64,000 nucleotides of DNA from Xanthobacteraceae bacterium (GCA_029239875.1 JARBUD010000015.1:48685-112684); one strand, 5' to 3'; positions 25,868 through 35,194 are shown, numbered from the stretch's first letter. Notes: generated from the letters alone by a model not told the origin. Numbers and translations are program-made.

Positions 25868-26524
25868 CTAGGTGAACGAGACAACGAATTCACGAATGCC
25901 GGACGCGATGAACTGAACCGCAACGCAGGTCAGCAGGAAACCCATGATCTTTGTTATGGCCTGAATGCCATGTTCACCGAGGAACCTCGCGAGCCAATTT
26001 GCTCCGACGAGCGCTGCGAATGCGATCATGGAACAGAGAAACACTCCAACGAGTACCACCAGATACCCGACGATTCGATGATCGGCAGGCACTTGTGACC
26101 CATAGCTCATGACAACGGCGATTGATCCTGGGCCCGCCAGGCTTGGCATTGCGAGTGGGGAAAACGAAAAATCAATTTCTGCCTGTTTGATTTCCGATGG
26201 CTGAGCTTCAACAGAAGCGGCCTCGCCTTCGCCGGAGAACAACATGCGAAAGGCAAGCACGAGGATGATCAATCCACCGGCCACCCGGATGCCAGGCATT
26301 GAGATGCCGAACAGTGCGATAATTCCTTGGCCGAGGAAAAGAAACGACGCGAGAATTGCAAAGGCATAAAGCGAGGATCGCAAAGCCTGCTGACGTTTAT
26401 GCTGTGTCGACATTCGCTTTGTCAGCGCTAGGAACAGAGGAACCGTGCTTAGAGGGTTCATGATTGGCAACAAACCAATGGCGACCAATAGGACGTACTT
26501 GAGTGCAGACATCAAAATTTCCAT
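25868..26524 (-). CDS. MarC family inner-membrane protein
   Basis: 218 residues from the ATG at 26524. Six membrane segments with LLPIMNPLSTVPLFLALTKR near the N-terminus and SPLAMPSLAGPGSIAVVMSY in the middle are the MarC/YchE signatures. The upstream in-frame extension to 26689 is soluble and unrelated. The function of the family is not established, despite the multiple-antibiotic-resistance name. Confidence 0.88.
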   Translation of the reverse strand: MEILMSALKYVLLVAIGLLPIMNPLSTVPLFLALTKRMSTQHKRQQALRSSLYAFAILASFLFLGQGIIALFGISMPGIRVAGGLIILVLAFRMLFSGEGEAASVEAQPSEIKQAEIDFSFSPLAMPSLAGPGSIAVVMSYGSQVPADHRIVGYLVVLVGVFLCSMIAFAALVGANWLARFLGEHGIQAITKIMGFLLTCVAVQFIASGIREFVVSFT

Positions 26525-27063
26525 GCATCGTCCTATCAGATATTTCGTTGCTGACGCAACTGAACAGAACTCGATACGTGTACGTTCTATGGTGCCTGAT
26601 CCCTGAGCCGACCGATTAGGCTTGGCATAGCGAGAAAATCGGCGATGGACTGGAAGGCGGCATTGGAAAGCGCCCACCTTTGCGACCACTATGGTTGTAT
26701 CGAGCCAGCTGAGGTGAAGCGGACGCCGGAAGGACGGAAGCTCAACCTGAGCTAGATAGCCGCGAACGCAACGGTCAGGTCATCGGCTTCGCCCAATGAA
26801 CTCGCCACCGATCGCTGATCGAGCTGCGGTCCGCGGGTCTCGGTTCATTTGTCATGGCTTCCAAGAGGAGACAGCTCGGCAGGCAGCCACCGCGTCCAGG
26901 TCCCCGTGCCAACACGACATATCGCACGTTTCAACGTGTTCCCCAGCGGTCACTCTAATAATATTGATTTCATCTAGTTTCGTACATTTTCGGACAATTA
27001 ACACCTCGACATGAAGCTGCTCAACAGGCGGTTTCTATGGGGCCATAGCAAGGGAGAGCATAT
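26525..27063. other. Intergenic region between MarC gene and stress-protein gene
   Basis: About 540 bases. The part from 26900 to 27060 is AT-richer (CTCTAATAATATTGATTTCATC) and probably carries the promoter of the downstream gene. A 36-codon frame at 26645-26755 is listed separately. I saw no tRNA or other RNA gene. Confidence 0.4.
26645..26755 (+). CDS. Doubtful 36-residue ORF with a Cys/His cluster
   Basis: ATG at 26645 to TAG at 26755. It reads MDWKAALESAHLCDHYGCIE followed by PAEVKRTPEGRKLNLS. The close spacing of Cys, His and Cys (CDHYGC) and the charged composition look protein-like, but there is no strong ribosome site and I recognise no family. It may be a chance frame or a remnant. 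Confidence 0.2.
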   Translation: MDWKAALESAHLCDHYGCIEPAEVKRTPEGRKLNLS

Positions 27064-27684
27064 ATGGCGACGACATTCAGGGACGCGGATTCTGGTGTTG
27101 AGACCTATGAAGAGCGAGAGGTGGTAGCCGTTTTCGACAATGAACGCTCACTCAATGCTGCTGTGGATCAGTTGATGGAATCTGGTCTAAGGCAGGACGA
27201 CATGAGCCTGCTTGCAGAAAGTAAGGAACAGAGATTCAGGACCGTTGGGGAACTCGCCGACAGCCCCGATACGCCGCGATCTTCGTTTGTCAGCAGCGAT
27301 GCACGTACCGAGGGCCTCGCAGCAGTCGTTGGCGCGCCCGCCCTGCTCGCTGGACTTGGGGCGGCCGCTGTTGTCGGGACCGGTGGCGCTGCCTTGATTC
27401 CTACCCTCGCGGCGACGGTGGGAAGCACAGCGGCCGCGGGTTCGCTCGGCCTAATTTTTGCCCGCGCTTTTGGACGCAAGCATGCCGAGCGCGTTCAGCA
27501 CCAGATTATGAATGGCGGCATGCTGCTTTGGGTTCATGCGCCCGATCCCGCCAAGGACGCCGAGATCGTGGACATCTTGACGAGGAACGGCGGCCGGGAC
27601 GTGCACATTCACGTCGTCACCCGGATCTGGGGTGTCGCGGCCGTGCCGTTTAACGACGCCCAACCAGACCCGCTGCTCAGGTAA
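27064..27684 (+). CDS. General-stress-type protein with glycine-rich hydrophobic centre
   Basis: 206 residues. The N-terminal half (EVVAVFDNERSLNAAVDQLM, MESGLRQDDMSLLAES) resembles the general stress protein 17M-like domain. Residues about 85-140 are Ala/Gly-rich and hydrophobic (GAPALLAGLGAAAVVGTGGA), suggesting a membrane-inserting hairpin. The C-terminus (GGRDVHIHVVTRIW) is a second alpha-beta piece. Such proteins are common in alphaproteobacteria and are of unknown function. A GGGAGAGC ribosome site precedes the ATG. Confidence 0.6.
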   Translation: MATTFRDADSGVETYEEREVVAVFDNERSLNAAVDQLMESGLRQDDMSLLAESKEQRFRTVGELADSPDTPRSSFVSSDARTEGLAAVVGAPALLAGLGAAAVVGTGGAALIPTLAATVGSTAAAGSLGLIFARAFGRKHAERVQHQIMNGGMLLWVHAPDPAKDAEIVDILTRNGGRDVHIHVVTRIWGVAAVPFNDAQPDPLLR

Positions 27685-27695
27685 TCAGATGGAAA

Positions 27696-27726
27696 CGAAG
27701 GCCGGTTGTCTGGCATCCGGCCTTCG
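27696..27726. terminator. Bidirectional hairpin terminator
   Basis: CGAAGGCCGG and CCGGCCTTCG form a perfect 10-bp stem with an 11-base loop, placed between two convergent genes 12 bases after one stop and 22 after the other. There is no U tract on either side, but position and strength suggest it ends transcription from both directions. Confidence 0.65.
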
Positions 27727-27747
27727 ACCAGCGCGGAACAGTGAGCT

Positions 27748-28242
27748 CTACTTGAGCGCTGCCTCAACCGCGCTCTGAATCCAAATCTCTGGCGTTACCC
27801 CGCTTGCGTGAGACTTATCATTGATGGCGCTAATGACGGCCGGAGGAAATCCTACATCGAGGATAATCTCGTCCGCGCTATCAAGCGAATACACCGTCCG
27901 CGTAATGCGAGCGGCAAAGCGGTTCACACGGGCAGACTTCTGCGCGTCCGTCAGCTGCTTCTCCGCCGCGATCTGCGGGCAATAACTTGCGATGAGGTTG
28001 TCAATCAGGATCGGCGGGCTAACGCCTTCAGCCTTGAGGGTGGTGACCGCGTTGTTCAGACGTTCGACCTTCTCGAAGGAGTCACCGGTAGGTAACAGCT
28101 CAGTTATCTTGGCTAATTCGGGTGATTCGAGAGGCTTGGTCGGGCATTCGAAAGGACCCGCCGCCAATGCCGCATTCGCGCCGACCATGGCAAAAGCGAA
28201 AGTCATCGTTCGGGTCAGCACCCCTATGGTCCGGCTACGCAT
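27748..28242 (-). CDS. Secreted hypothetical protein
   Basis: 164 residues. A signal peptide (RTMTFAFAMVGANAALAAG) is followed by a soluble domain with two Cys (ECPTKP and ASYCPQ) that could form a disulfide in the periplasm. I do not recognise a named domain; the helical C-terminus (VGFPPAVISAINDKSHASGV) looks compact and well folded. Probably a conserved alphaproteobacterial periplasmic protein. Confidence 0.6.
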   Translation of the reverse strand: MRSRTIGVLTRTMTFAFAMVGANAALAAGPFECPTKPLESPELAKITELLPTGDSFEKVERLNNAVTTLKAEGVSPPILIDNLIASYCPQIAAEKQLTDAQKSARVNRFAARITRTVYSLDSADEIILDVGFPPAVISAINDKSHASGVTPEIWIQSAVEAALK

Positions 28243-28897
28243 GACAATTAACTCCTCTGTCGTGAACGCTCATGACCCCGCTAGCGAACGCGCTTGCGAG
28301 TCGCTTCCGCATCAGTAGGGGCTCGCGATGGTCGATGCATAGGTGGTACGCGCTCCCATTTCGGCAGATCTTTAGCCGTTCATTCTTCTTCCGGCGTGCA
28401 TACGCGCGCGCGAGCAGGCTATCACCAGCGGAGCGGTCCAATGCACCCGGCCGACGGCCCTTTTTGGGTCTCTGCGCCAATAAACCACAGCCGCGGCGTT
28501 GTGACGGGCACGGCAGGCCGTAACCAACATAAGGCTGAGCCGGAGAATTCCCCTTGGTTTCCGTAGGCTTTGCCGAGCTCGCGGCGGTGTGAATAACACC
28601 GTCGATGCATAAGCCGCCGGTCGTTGACGAGGGTGCAGGGTGCCATGCGACATCCGAGGGAGCGAAGTGGAAGTCCCTGCAGTCGCATCTCCGGAGCCAA
28701 TGCGCTCGAGGGCAGCCGAACTCCCTTCGATCCCCATACCAGATGGGATCCAATCCACGCAATGCGTGTCAAGGCTAGGTGTGTTCAGGCTTGGCAATCC
28801 CCAGTCGCGTATCTCTCGGACATTCCCTTTGGGCCGGCCGGGCGGTAACATTCGCGCCGTCGATCAGCTCTGTGACGGCGGCGATCATGGGGGGTGC
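28243..28897. other. Non-coding region upstream of the porin
   Basis: About 650 bases with overlapping open frames on both strands but none with coding character or a recognisable product. The frame that continues upstream of the porin start to 28640 is such a case. It probably holds the porin promoter and possibly degraded gene remnants; I could not identify any. Confidence 0.4.
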
Positions 28898-30154
28898 ATG
28901 AGGGTTTCACTGATCGGGCTGCTGGGGACGACGGGAGCCCTGGCGTCCATTCCCGCCCTAGCCGCCGAGCCGCCGGCGATCACCGCGGCCTATGTGAAGG
29001 CGTGCAAGGCGCAGGGGCCCGGCTTCGTCTATGTCGCCGGCACCGATACCTGCCTCAGGATCGGCTCCTATCTCTGGGCCGAGACCTACTACAATACCTA
29101 TACCGACTACCCGCCGCAGAACGCCACGCTTTACTGGGTCACGACCCTGGGGCTCCAGCTCGACGCCCGCACCGCCACGGATTACGGCACGCTGCGCTCC
29201 TATATGGAGCTGCGCATGATCCATCGCACCGCCGACCCCTGGTCGGAGACCTCGGAGCAGGCCCAGTTTGAGCCCTGGGACATGCATATCGAGTTCGCCG
29301 GCTTCACCTTCGGCTTCACCCAGTCCTTCTTCGACTTCTACGCCAATCAGTACGTGCTCGGCACCGATCCCGCCACCATCGGCGACGAAACCCATCTCGC
29401 CGTGCTCGGCTACACCTGGCACCTGCCGAACGGCTTTGCCGCGCAAGTATCGCTGGAGGATTCGACCGCCCGCGACGAGGGCGTGCGGCCCTCCGCGCCG
29501 AACCTCGTCGATCCGGACGCGCTCGCCACCGACACGCGGCTGCCGGAGATCGTTGTTACCTTCGGGCAGTCCGGCGACTGGGGGCAGTTCCTGCTGTCGG
29601 GGGCGCTGCACCAGATATCGACCAACCCCAACGGCGACACCATCGCCGACACGACGCGCGACTGGGGCTATGCGCTGCAGGCCGGCGTGATGTTCAACCT
29701 GCCGGCGATCGCCTCGGGCGACACGCTCTATCTCCAGGCCGCCTATGCCGAGGGCGCCGTCTCCTATCTCGGTATCATCGATGCCAGCGGCGACCTCTCC
29801 CCGCCCGACGCCTTCCAGCGCGTCGACGGCAGCCTGTCGAAGACGCGAGGCTGGAGCGTCGTCGGCCAGTACCTGCACAACTGGAACGACGATTGGAATT
29901 CGGCGGTGTTCGGCGGCTACGCCACCTTCGACATCGCCGATCCGGTGGCGCAGGCGGCCTATGGCGCCAGCGGCGTCGCCAACGTCAATGTCGGCGCCAA
30001 TCTCACCTGGACCCCGGCGCCGCCGCTCGCGATCACCCTGCAATATGACTACAACCTCTACCAGGCGGAGAACTTCCGCCTGACCGCGGACGGCCTGCCG
30101 GTCCGCTCGCAGCAGGCTCATCAGCTGCTGCTGCTGGTCGCCGCGACGTTCTGA
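28898..30154 (+). CDS. Outer-membrane porin (Porin_2-type)
   Basis: 418 residues from the ATG at 28898. Signal peptide RVSLIGLLGTTGALASIPALA is followed by mature protein with VKACKAQGPGFVYVAGTDTC and LRIGSYLWAETYYNTYTDYP, the N-terminal pattern of alphaproteobacterial porins (a Cys pair, then an RIGG/RIGS-like strand). The rest alternates in a beta-barrel manner and ends in an aromatic residue (LLLLVAATF), as needed for outer-membrane insertion. It forms a general diffusion channel. Confidence 0.85.
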   Translation: MRVSLIGLLGTTGALASIPALAAEPPAITAAYVKACKAQGPGFVYVAGTDTCLRIGSYLWAETYYNTYTDYPPQNATLYWVTTLGLQLDARTATDYGTLRSYMELRMIHRTADPWSETSEQAQFEPWDMHIEFAGFTFGFTQSFFDFYANQYVLGTDPATIGDETHLAVLGYTWHLPNGFAAQVSLEDSTARDEGVRPSAPNLVDPDALATDTRLPEIVVTFGQSGDWGQFLLSGALHQISTNPNGDTIADTTRDWGYALQAGVMFNLPAIASGDTLYLQAAYAEGAVSYLGIIDASGDLSPPDAFQRVDGSLSKTRGWSVVGQYLHNWNDDWNSAVFGGYATFDIADPVAQAAYGASGVANVNVGANLTWTPAPPLAITLQYDYNLYQAENFRLTADGLPVRSQQAHQLLLLVAATF

Positions 30155-30539
30155 AGGGCCGGCGGAGCGGCGGCTCGCGAGCCGCGGTCTTGTGGAAAGA
30201 ACGTGGAGAGACTGGCAGCGCCTCCACGATGTCTAGAGTTCGCTGACGTCCTGTGCCCCTGAAGGTCGCTTTTTTGTGGGTGTCGATGATGAACTTGAGC
30301 GAGCCGGCACGAATGGCGAGTATCAGTTGTATTCGATGTCTTCCGCTTCCGTGTCGATCTCGTAAAGCAGCACTCCAGCGAGGGATAACGATGGCACGAC
30401 GGGAGACAGGAACAGTAGGATCGCGCTGCGCACCCGCCTCTGCATCGTCATTGCGGCACTATCCCCGCGTCTGAACTGACTCCTAGCCCGATTCAGCCCG
30501 CAGCGCGCGCGGCCAACCGGTCGCCGCGCTGCTCAATTG
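30155..30539. other. Intergenic region after the porin, with a 16-bp palindrome
   Basis: About 385 bases without a gene that I can support. A perfect 16-bp palindrome, GCGGCTCGCGAGCCGC, lies at 30172-30187, 17 bases after the porin stop, and could end porin transcription although no T run follows. The rest shows nothing recognisable. Confidence 0.4.
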
Positions 30540-31322
30540 CTATCCCCGAGGCAAGTCCGCGACATACACCGGATAGGAGACCTTGGCTTCGGCTGATCGC
30601 TGGACGTCCAGCTCGATGATCGACAGCGGACGTTCCGGGGACGTGGTCGCGATCAGACGCCCGCCCGGAGCGAAGGCGAATCCTTGCCCGCCGAAGGTCG
30701 GGCCCTTCGCGCTGGCCCGTCCCGCCCGGTTGGAGCTGACCACGAAGGCACCGCTCGCGAGAGCGGCCATCGCCCCGGCGATCTGCCACGATCGTTGGTC
30801 CGTGCCCGTTGCGCGCGGCACCGCAATCAGGCTCGCTCCGGCGCGGCCATATGCGCGGGCATGTTCGTTGAACATCAGTTCGGTGCACAGCAGCACCCCG
30901 GCCGTAAGTCCGCCCATGGCGGCAGTCTCGAAGCCCGAGGAATCCTCCCCATACCACTCGGTCTCGTGCCAACCGGACTCGGCGGGGAAATACTGCTTCC
31001 TGTGAACGGCACGTACCCGGCCGTGCTCGATCACGATGGCTTCGTTGGCGAGGCGATCCCGTTCCCAGACGGGACGCGAGGACACGATGGTCGCAATGCC
31101 GAGCTCGAGCAGCGCCTCCACGCCGTGCCGATGAACCTCGACGCTCGCCGCTGCGGCAGCGGCATCGAAGACGGGCGCGGATGCGATCCACTCGCCGAAG
31201 GGCAGTTCGTTGGTCACCAGCACGTCGGGCCGCGCCTCGTCCAGGTCACTGGCGATCCGTTCCCACGCCGCGCCCTCCGGAAGCAGCCCGTCCGGCCATT
31301 CCACAAACCCGATACGCTTCAT
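30540..31322 (-). CDS. Nitrilase-superfamily carbon-nitrogen hydrolase
   Basis: 260 residues. The Glu-Lys-Cys triad of the family is present: Glu39 in TNELPFGEW, Lys109 in VHRKQYFPAESGW, and Cys146 in GVLLCTELMFNEHA. Length fits an omega-amidase or N-carbamoyl amidase type rather than an aromatic nitrilase. It is the last gene of a four-gene operon with an SDR, an MDR and an NTF2-like protein. The actual amide substrate is unknown. Confidence 0.83.
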   Translation of the reverse strand: MKRIGFVEWPDGLLPEGAAWERIASDLDEARPDVLVTNELPFGEWIASAPVFDAAAAAASVEVHRHGVEALLELGIATIVSSRPVWERDRLANEAIVIEHGRVRAVHRKQYFPAESGWHETEWYGEDSSGFETAAMGGLTAGVLLCTELMFNEHARAYGRAGASLIAVPRATGTDQRSWQIAGAMAALASGAFVVSSNRAGRASAKGPTFGGQGFAFAPGGRLIATTSPERPLSIIELDVQRSAEAKVSYPVYVADLPRG

Positions 31323-31382
31323 TTTCCGAGTTCCCCATTGCTGCTTGATGAGGCAACGGCCGCGTGGCCGAGCGGCCCAACG

Positions 31383-32213
31383 TCAAGCGAAGGACGTGGC
31401 ATGCGACAGGTCCTTCCAGGCCTCGTACTCGGCCCGGCGCGCGTCGAGAGCCGCGGTGATCCCGGCCCAGGCGTCCGCGCCAACAATGAGGCGGCGCGGC
31501 ATGTCGCCGGTCTCCGCCAGCCGGACGAGAATCTCGGCGATGCGATCGGGATCGCTGGGAGCCAGAGTGCCATCCCTGTCGTTCTCCAGAAGGTCGACGA
31601 TCGCGTGAGCGCTTGCGCGATAGGCGTCGATGGGAGGGCTGCGCAGGTTGCGTTCGACGATGCCCGTGCGGATGCCGCCGGGCTCGACGGCCAACACCTT
31701 GATGCCGAGCGCCGCGACCTCCTGCGCCAGGGCCTCGGTGAGCCCTTCGACGGCGAACTTGGTGGCGCTGTAATAGCCGAGAGAGGGCATGGCGACGACG
31801 CCGTTGAAGGACGACACGTTGATGATCGTGCCCGCTCCCCGACGGCGCATGCCCGGAAGGGCCGCACGGATGGTATGCGCCAGGCCGAACACGTTCGTTT
31901 CGAAGAGAGTGCGGATCTTGGCATCCTCTCCCTCCTCGATGGCGGCGAGATAACCCAGCGCCGCGTTGTTCACGAGCACGTCGATGCCGTGCCAGCTCTC
32001 GGCGGCGGCGACGGCCGCCTCGATCTGATCCGGCACGGTCAGATCCATGGAGAGGGCGAGTACCCGCTCGCCTCCGGCCTCGGCCAGACTTGAGAGACGT
32101 GCGCTGTCTCTTGCGGTGGCGGCCACGCGGTGGCCCGCGCGTAGCGCCGCCTTCGCGGTGGCGGCGCCGAGGCCGCTGGAGGCGCCGGTGATGAACCAGG
32201 TTTGACGGGACAT
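31383..32213 (-). CDS. Short-chain dehydrogenase/reductase
   Basis: 276 residues. The NAD(P) motif TGASSGLG (9-16), the NNAALG motif and the catalytic Ser and YYSATK are present. An Arg after the second strand (ATARDSARL) favours NADP. The C-terminus (VGADAWAGITAALDARRAEY) is typical of the ketoreductase-like SDRs that are often annotated as oxidoreductases of unknown substrate. It lies in the operon under the divergent AraC regulator. Confidence 0.88.
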   Translation of the reverse strand: MSRQTWFITGASSGLGAATAKAALRAGHRVAATARDSARLSSLAEAGGERVLALSMDLTVPDQIEAAVAAAESWHGIDVLVNNAALGYLAAIEEGEDAKIRTLFETNVFGLAHTIRAALPGMRRRGAGTIINVSSFNGVVAMPSLGYYSATKFAVEGLTEALAQEVAALGIKVLAVEPGGIRTGIVERNLRSPPIDAYRASAHAIVDLLENDRDGTLAPSDPDRIAEILVRLAETGDMPRRLIVGADAWAGITAALDARRAEYEAWKDLSHATSFA

Positions 32214-32262
32214 GATATTCTTCCTTGTGGGGACGGCTCACGGGCGGCCGATCGAGGGCGCC

Positions 32263-33306
32263 TCAGGCGGCAACGTTGAGGACGACCCGGCCGATCGTCT
32301 CGCCCGCCTCCAGCGCATCATGCGCGGCGCCCACGCCTTCGAACGGAACGACCCGGTCGACGCGAGGCCGAAGCTCGCCGCGATCGACCATCTCCGCAAC
32401 CTGCGTGAGGATTGCCGCCGCGCGCAGGCGCCGGGCATGATCGCGAGCGATCTGCGGCTGGCCAATGTTCACGAAACGGATGTCGAGGTTGTTCCACTCC
32501 GCGGCGGCGTTGGTCCCCGACGGCCATGCCGAGACGACGGTGTTCACCAGCGTCCCGAAGGGCGCCACGTGGTCGAAGCTGCGCGCGAAGTTCTCGTGAC
32601 CGACGAAGTCAAAGACGGTGTCGGCGCCTTCCTTGCCGGTCCAGCGGCGCAGGGCGGCGAGCACGTCCTGCGTGCGATAATTGATGGCGAGCTCGGCCCC
32701 GAGCGAGCGGACGAACTCCGCCTTGGCCTCGCTCGAGACCGTCGCCGCGATACGCGCGCCTAACTTGCGCAGATACTGGATTGCGATGTGCCCAAGGCCG
32801 CCGGCGCCGCCATGGACCAGGACGAGGTCACCCGGTCGGACGCTGGCCTTGTCGAACACGGCTTCCCACGCGGTCAGCGCGACGGTCGGCAGCGCGGCGG
32901 CGTCGACGAAGCCGAGGCTGGCGGGCATGCGGGCCGCGTAATGGCCGTTCAGCACCTTGTAGTCGGCGTAGCTACCGAAATTACCGGCATAGCCGCCGTC
33001 GACATACCAGACCTTGTCGCCCGGCTTGAGGTGCGAGATTCCCGCGCCGACCGCCTCGACCACGCCGGTGCCGTCGATCCCGAGGATCGTGAAGGCGCCG
33101 GTCGGCCCGTCGCCATAGACCGCGCCGTTCTTGCGGTTCTGCCAGTCGGCGGGATTGATGCCCGCCGCCTTCACGCGAACGAGGATGTCGGTATCGGCTG
33201 TAAAGCGCGGCCGCACGATCTCGCGCAGCTCGAGCACCTCGGGCCCTCCGGCGCGCGCCATCACGAGCGCCCGCATCGTCGCGGCGGGAAGTGGGTTTGC
33301 CGTCAT
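32263..33306 (-). CDS. Zinc-independent MDR NADPH:quinone reductase-like protein
   Basis: 347 residues. GroES-like N-terminal domain (AAGINPADWQNRKNGAVYGD, LGIDGTGVVEAVGAGI) and a Rossmann domain with VLVHGGAGGLGHIAIQYLRK. The Cys and His zinc ligands of alcohol dehydrogenases are absent, pointing to the quinone oxidoreductase/enoyl reductase branch. It is nine bases from the NTF2-like gene upstream and presumably reduces an electrophilic carbonyl or quinone. Confidence 0.87.
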   Translation of the reverse strand: MTANPLPAATMRALVMARAGGPEVLELREIVRPRFTADTDILVRVKAAGINPADWQNRKNGAVYGDGPTGAFTILGIDGTGVVEAVGAGISHLKPGDKVWYVDGGYAGNFGSYADYKVLNGHYAARMPASLGFVDAAALPTVALTAWEAVFDKASVRPGDLVLVHGGAGGLGHIAIQYLRKLGARIAATVSSEAKAEFVRSLGAELAINYRTQDVLAALRRWTGKEGADTVFDFVGHENFARSFDHVAPFGTLVNTVVSAWPSGTNAAAEWNNLDIRFVNIGQPQIARDHARRLRAAAILTQVAEMVDRGELRPRVDRVVPFEGVGAAHDALEAGETIGRVVLNVAA

Positions 33307-33315
33307 CGCCGCCTC

Positions 33316-33753
33316 CTACTTCTCGGTGAATTCGAGGATGGTGCGGCGAAGCTCGAGACGCGCGATGCGCCAGCCGTCGGGGCCGCGGCGCCAGAGCTCA
33401 TGGTAATGGCCATAGCCATGCATGCGCCCCGGTCCTGTCGAACCCGGGCGGAAGATGATCATGTCCTCCATCGACCAGATCGCGGAAATCTCGTTCTCTG
33501 AAACCCGATCGATCTCGTCATTGTGCATCTGATGGATGGACTGTCCGCCTTCCAGCCCCACCCGCGCGGCTTCCACGAAGCTGTCGCGGTCGTCGTGGGA
33601 GACGATGGTGTTTCCCGCCGGGTCGAACATGCGCACCCGCACGTTCGGCTCGAAGAGCCCGGCGAACCCATCCCAGTCCTTGGTGTCGAGGAAGCGGGCG
33701 TAGCGTGCTTTGGCGCGTCGAACCTGCTCGATGTCGTCTCTGGTCGCATCCAT
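33316..33753 (-). CDS. NTF2-like (SnoaL) domain protein
   Basis: 145 residues from the ATG at 33753, chosen for the AAGGAG ribosome site 7 bases upstream. The cone-shaped NTF2 fold is indicated by the N-terminal helix (DIEQVRRAKARYARFLDTKD), DWDGFAGLFEPNVRV and the C-terminal RIARLELRRTILEF strand. Such proteins act as small isomerases, dehydratases or ring-hydroxylase partners. It is the first gene of the four-gene redox operon. Confidence 0.82.
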   Translation of the reverse strand: MDATRDDIEQVRRAKARYARFLDTKDWDGFAGLFEPNVRVRMFDPAGNTIVSHDDRDSFVEAARVGLEGGQSIHQMHNDEIDRVSENEISAIWSMEDMIIFRPGSTGPGRMHGYGHYHELWRRGPDGWRIARLELRRTILEFTEK

Positions 33754-33854
33754 TGCTGGTCTCCTTCTGCGGCACATATTGCTCCGGTTCGGCGGAACGA
33801 ATAGATATCGATGCGCCAGAGTTTTTGCTCTATCGTCCAGAACAGGTGTCGGAC

Positions 33855-34784
33855 ATGGACCCCCTGACGGAAATCTTCACGCAGATGCGCATCCGCAAGG
33901 CGAGCTTCACCCGGCTCGACGCGACGGCGCCCTGGGGCTTCATGTCCAAGGGCGAGCAGGCCGTGAAGTTCGTGCTGGTTGTGCGAGGATCGGGAATCCT
34001 CACGGCGGGGAGGAATTTCGATCCCATTCCGCTGCGCAGCGGCGACGTCTTCATCATGCTCGACGACGTGCCCTATCGCCTGTTCGATCATGAGGGCTCG
34101 CAGATGATCGACTGCGTCGACGTCGAGAGGCTGCGCATCGGTCACCGCATCGAGCTCGGCGGGGGTGGTGCGCTCACCACCTTCGTCAGCGGCGCTTTCG
34201 AGATCGATGCACTGGACGCGCAGCCGCTCCTCGATGTCCTGCCGAAGCTGCTTCACCTGAAGCTGGATCAGCACCGATCGCTGGCCTTCCAGTCCGTTCT
34301 CGAACTGCTCGCCGCCGAGACGGAGGCGCCCGGGCTCGGCTCGGAGGCGGTCACGAGCCGGTTGTTCGAGCTGTTGTTCGTGCACGCCATCCGCGCTCTC
34401 GTATCGCATCCGGAGGGGCCCACGCATGGCTGGCTGGGGGCGGTCGCCGACCGCAACCTGGCGCACGCGATAAGAGCCATTCACGCGGAGCCGGCGCGCG
34501 ACTGGACGGTCGAAACACTGGCGCGACAGGCGGGGATGTCGCGCTCGGCCTTTGCCGCCCGGTTCAAGGCGGTCGTCGGTCGGACGCCGCTCGACTACCT
34601 CACCCATTGGCGCATCTACCGTGCAACGAGGATGATCCGGAAGCGGGGCGCGGCCCTCGCCGAGGTCTCGCGCAGCGTTGGCTACGAGTCGCTGGCGGCG
34701 TTCAATCGCGCCTTCAAGAAGGAGACCGGTCGGACACCGGGTGCCTTCCGGAAGGAAGCAGTACGAGAAGCGGCGTTCGCATGA
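33855..34784 (+). CDS. AraC-family regulator with cupin-type sensor domain
   Basis: 309 residues from the ATG at 33855. The N-terminal AraC-binding cupin (about 1-175, FVLVVRGSGILTAGRNFDPI) is followed by a double helix-turn-helix (about 205-305, QAGMSRSAFAARFKAVVGRT; AFNRAFKKETGRTPGAFRK). It diverges from the redox operon with about 100 bases between them and most likely regulates it, as is common for AraC/SDR/MDR sets. The open frame upstream to 33705 overlaps the opposite gene and is rejected. Confidence 0.85.
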   Translation: MDPLTEIFTQMRIRKASFTRLDATAPWGFMSKGEQAVKFVLVVRGSGILTAGRNFDPIPLRSGDVFIMLDDVPYRLFDHEGSQMIDCVDVERLRIGHRIELGGGGALTTFVSGAFEIDALDAQPLLDVLPKLLHLKLDQHRSLAFQSVLELLAAETEAPGLGSEAVTSRLFELLFVHAIRALVSHPEGPTHGWLGAVADRNLAHAIRAIHAEPARDWTVETLARQAGMSRSAFAARFKAVVGRTPLDYLTHWRIYRATRMIRKRGAALAEVSRSVGYESLAAFNRAFKKETGRTPGAFRKEAVREAAFA

Positions 34785-34847
34785 GTGCGCGTAACTAGTC
34801 GCGAGGCCGTTGGCGTTCCTGCGGCGCGGTTGTCAGGGATCGAGCGC

Positions 34848-35183
34848 TCACGCATCTGACCCGTATTTGAGAACCTCGACCTTCTCCATGGTCACGAGGC
34901 CGCCGTCGAGCAGGCCCTGCAGTGTCGGGAGAAAGGCCCTGATCTTTGCCTCAGCGTCGACGATCTCGACGATCACCGGCAGGTCCTCGGACAGGCGAAG
35001 AAGCTTCATGGTGTGCAGGACGCTCGACCTTCCGAAGCCGATGCCGCCTCGCCATGCGGTTGCCCCGGCGAGTCCCGCCTCGCGCGCCTTGAGCACGATG
35101 GCCTCATAGAGCGGTCGATCCTCGGCGCGATCGTCCTCGCCGATGAATATCCGAAGCAGCATGGCTTGCGTCGGCACCTGCAT
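34848..35183 (-). CDS. DUF190 protein linked to CrcB
   Basis: 111 residues from the ATG at 35183 with a GAGGG ribosome site. LLRIFIGEDDRAEDRPLYEA, WRGGIGFGRSSVLHT and LPVIVEIVDAEAKIRAFLP are DUF190 signatures, a PII-like fold. DUF190 genes often travel with crcB, and here it is the third gene of a crcB-crcB-DUF190 operon, so a role as regulator or sensor of fluoride export is plausible but unproven. Confidence 0.85.
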   Translation of the reverse strand: MQVPTQAMLLRIFIGEDDRAEDRPLYEAIVLKAREAGLAGATAWRGGIGFGRSSVLHTMKLLRLSEDLPVIVEIVDAEAKIRAFLPTLQGLLDGGLVTMEKVEVLKYGSDA

Positions 35184-35194
35184 GATTACGTCCC

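Noticed and set aside
28243..28897. Degraded transposase ahead of the porin
   Set aside because: The open frames on both strands look odd, but I could not match any to a transposase and saw no terminal repeats.
28958..30121. 387-residue open frame antisense to the porin
   Set aside because: Gly/Val/Glu repeats reflect porin codons read backwards; no recognisable motif.
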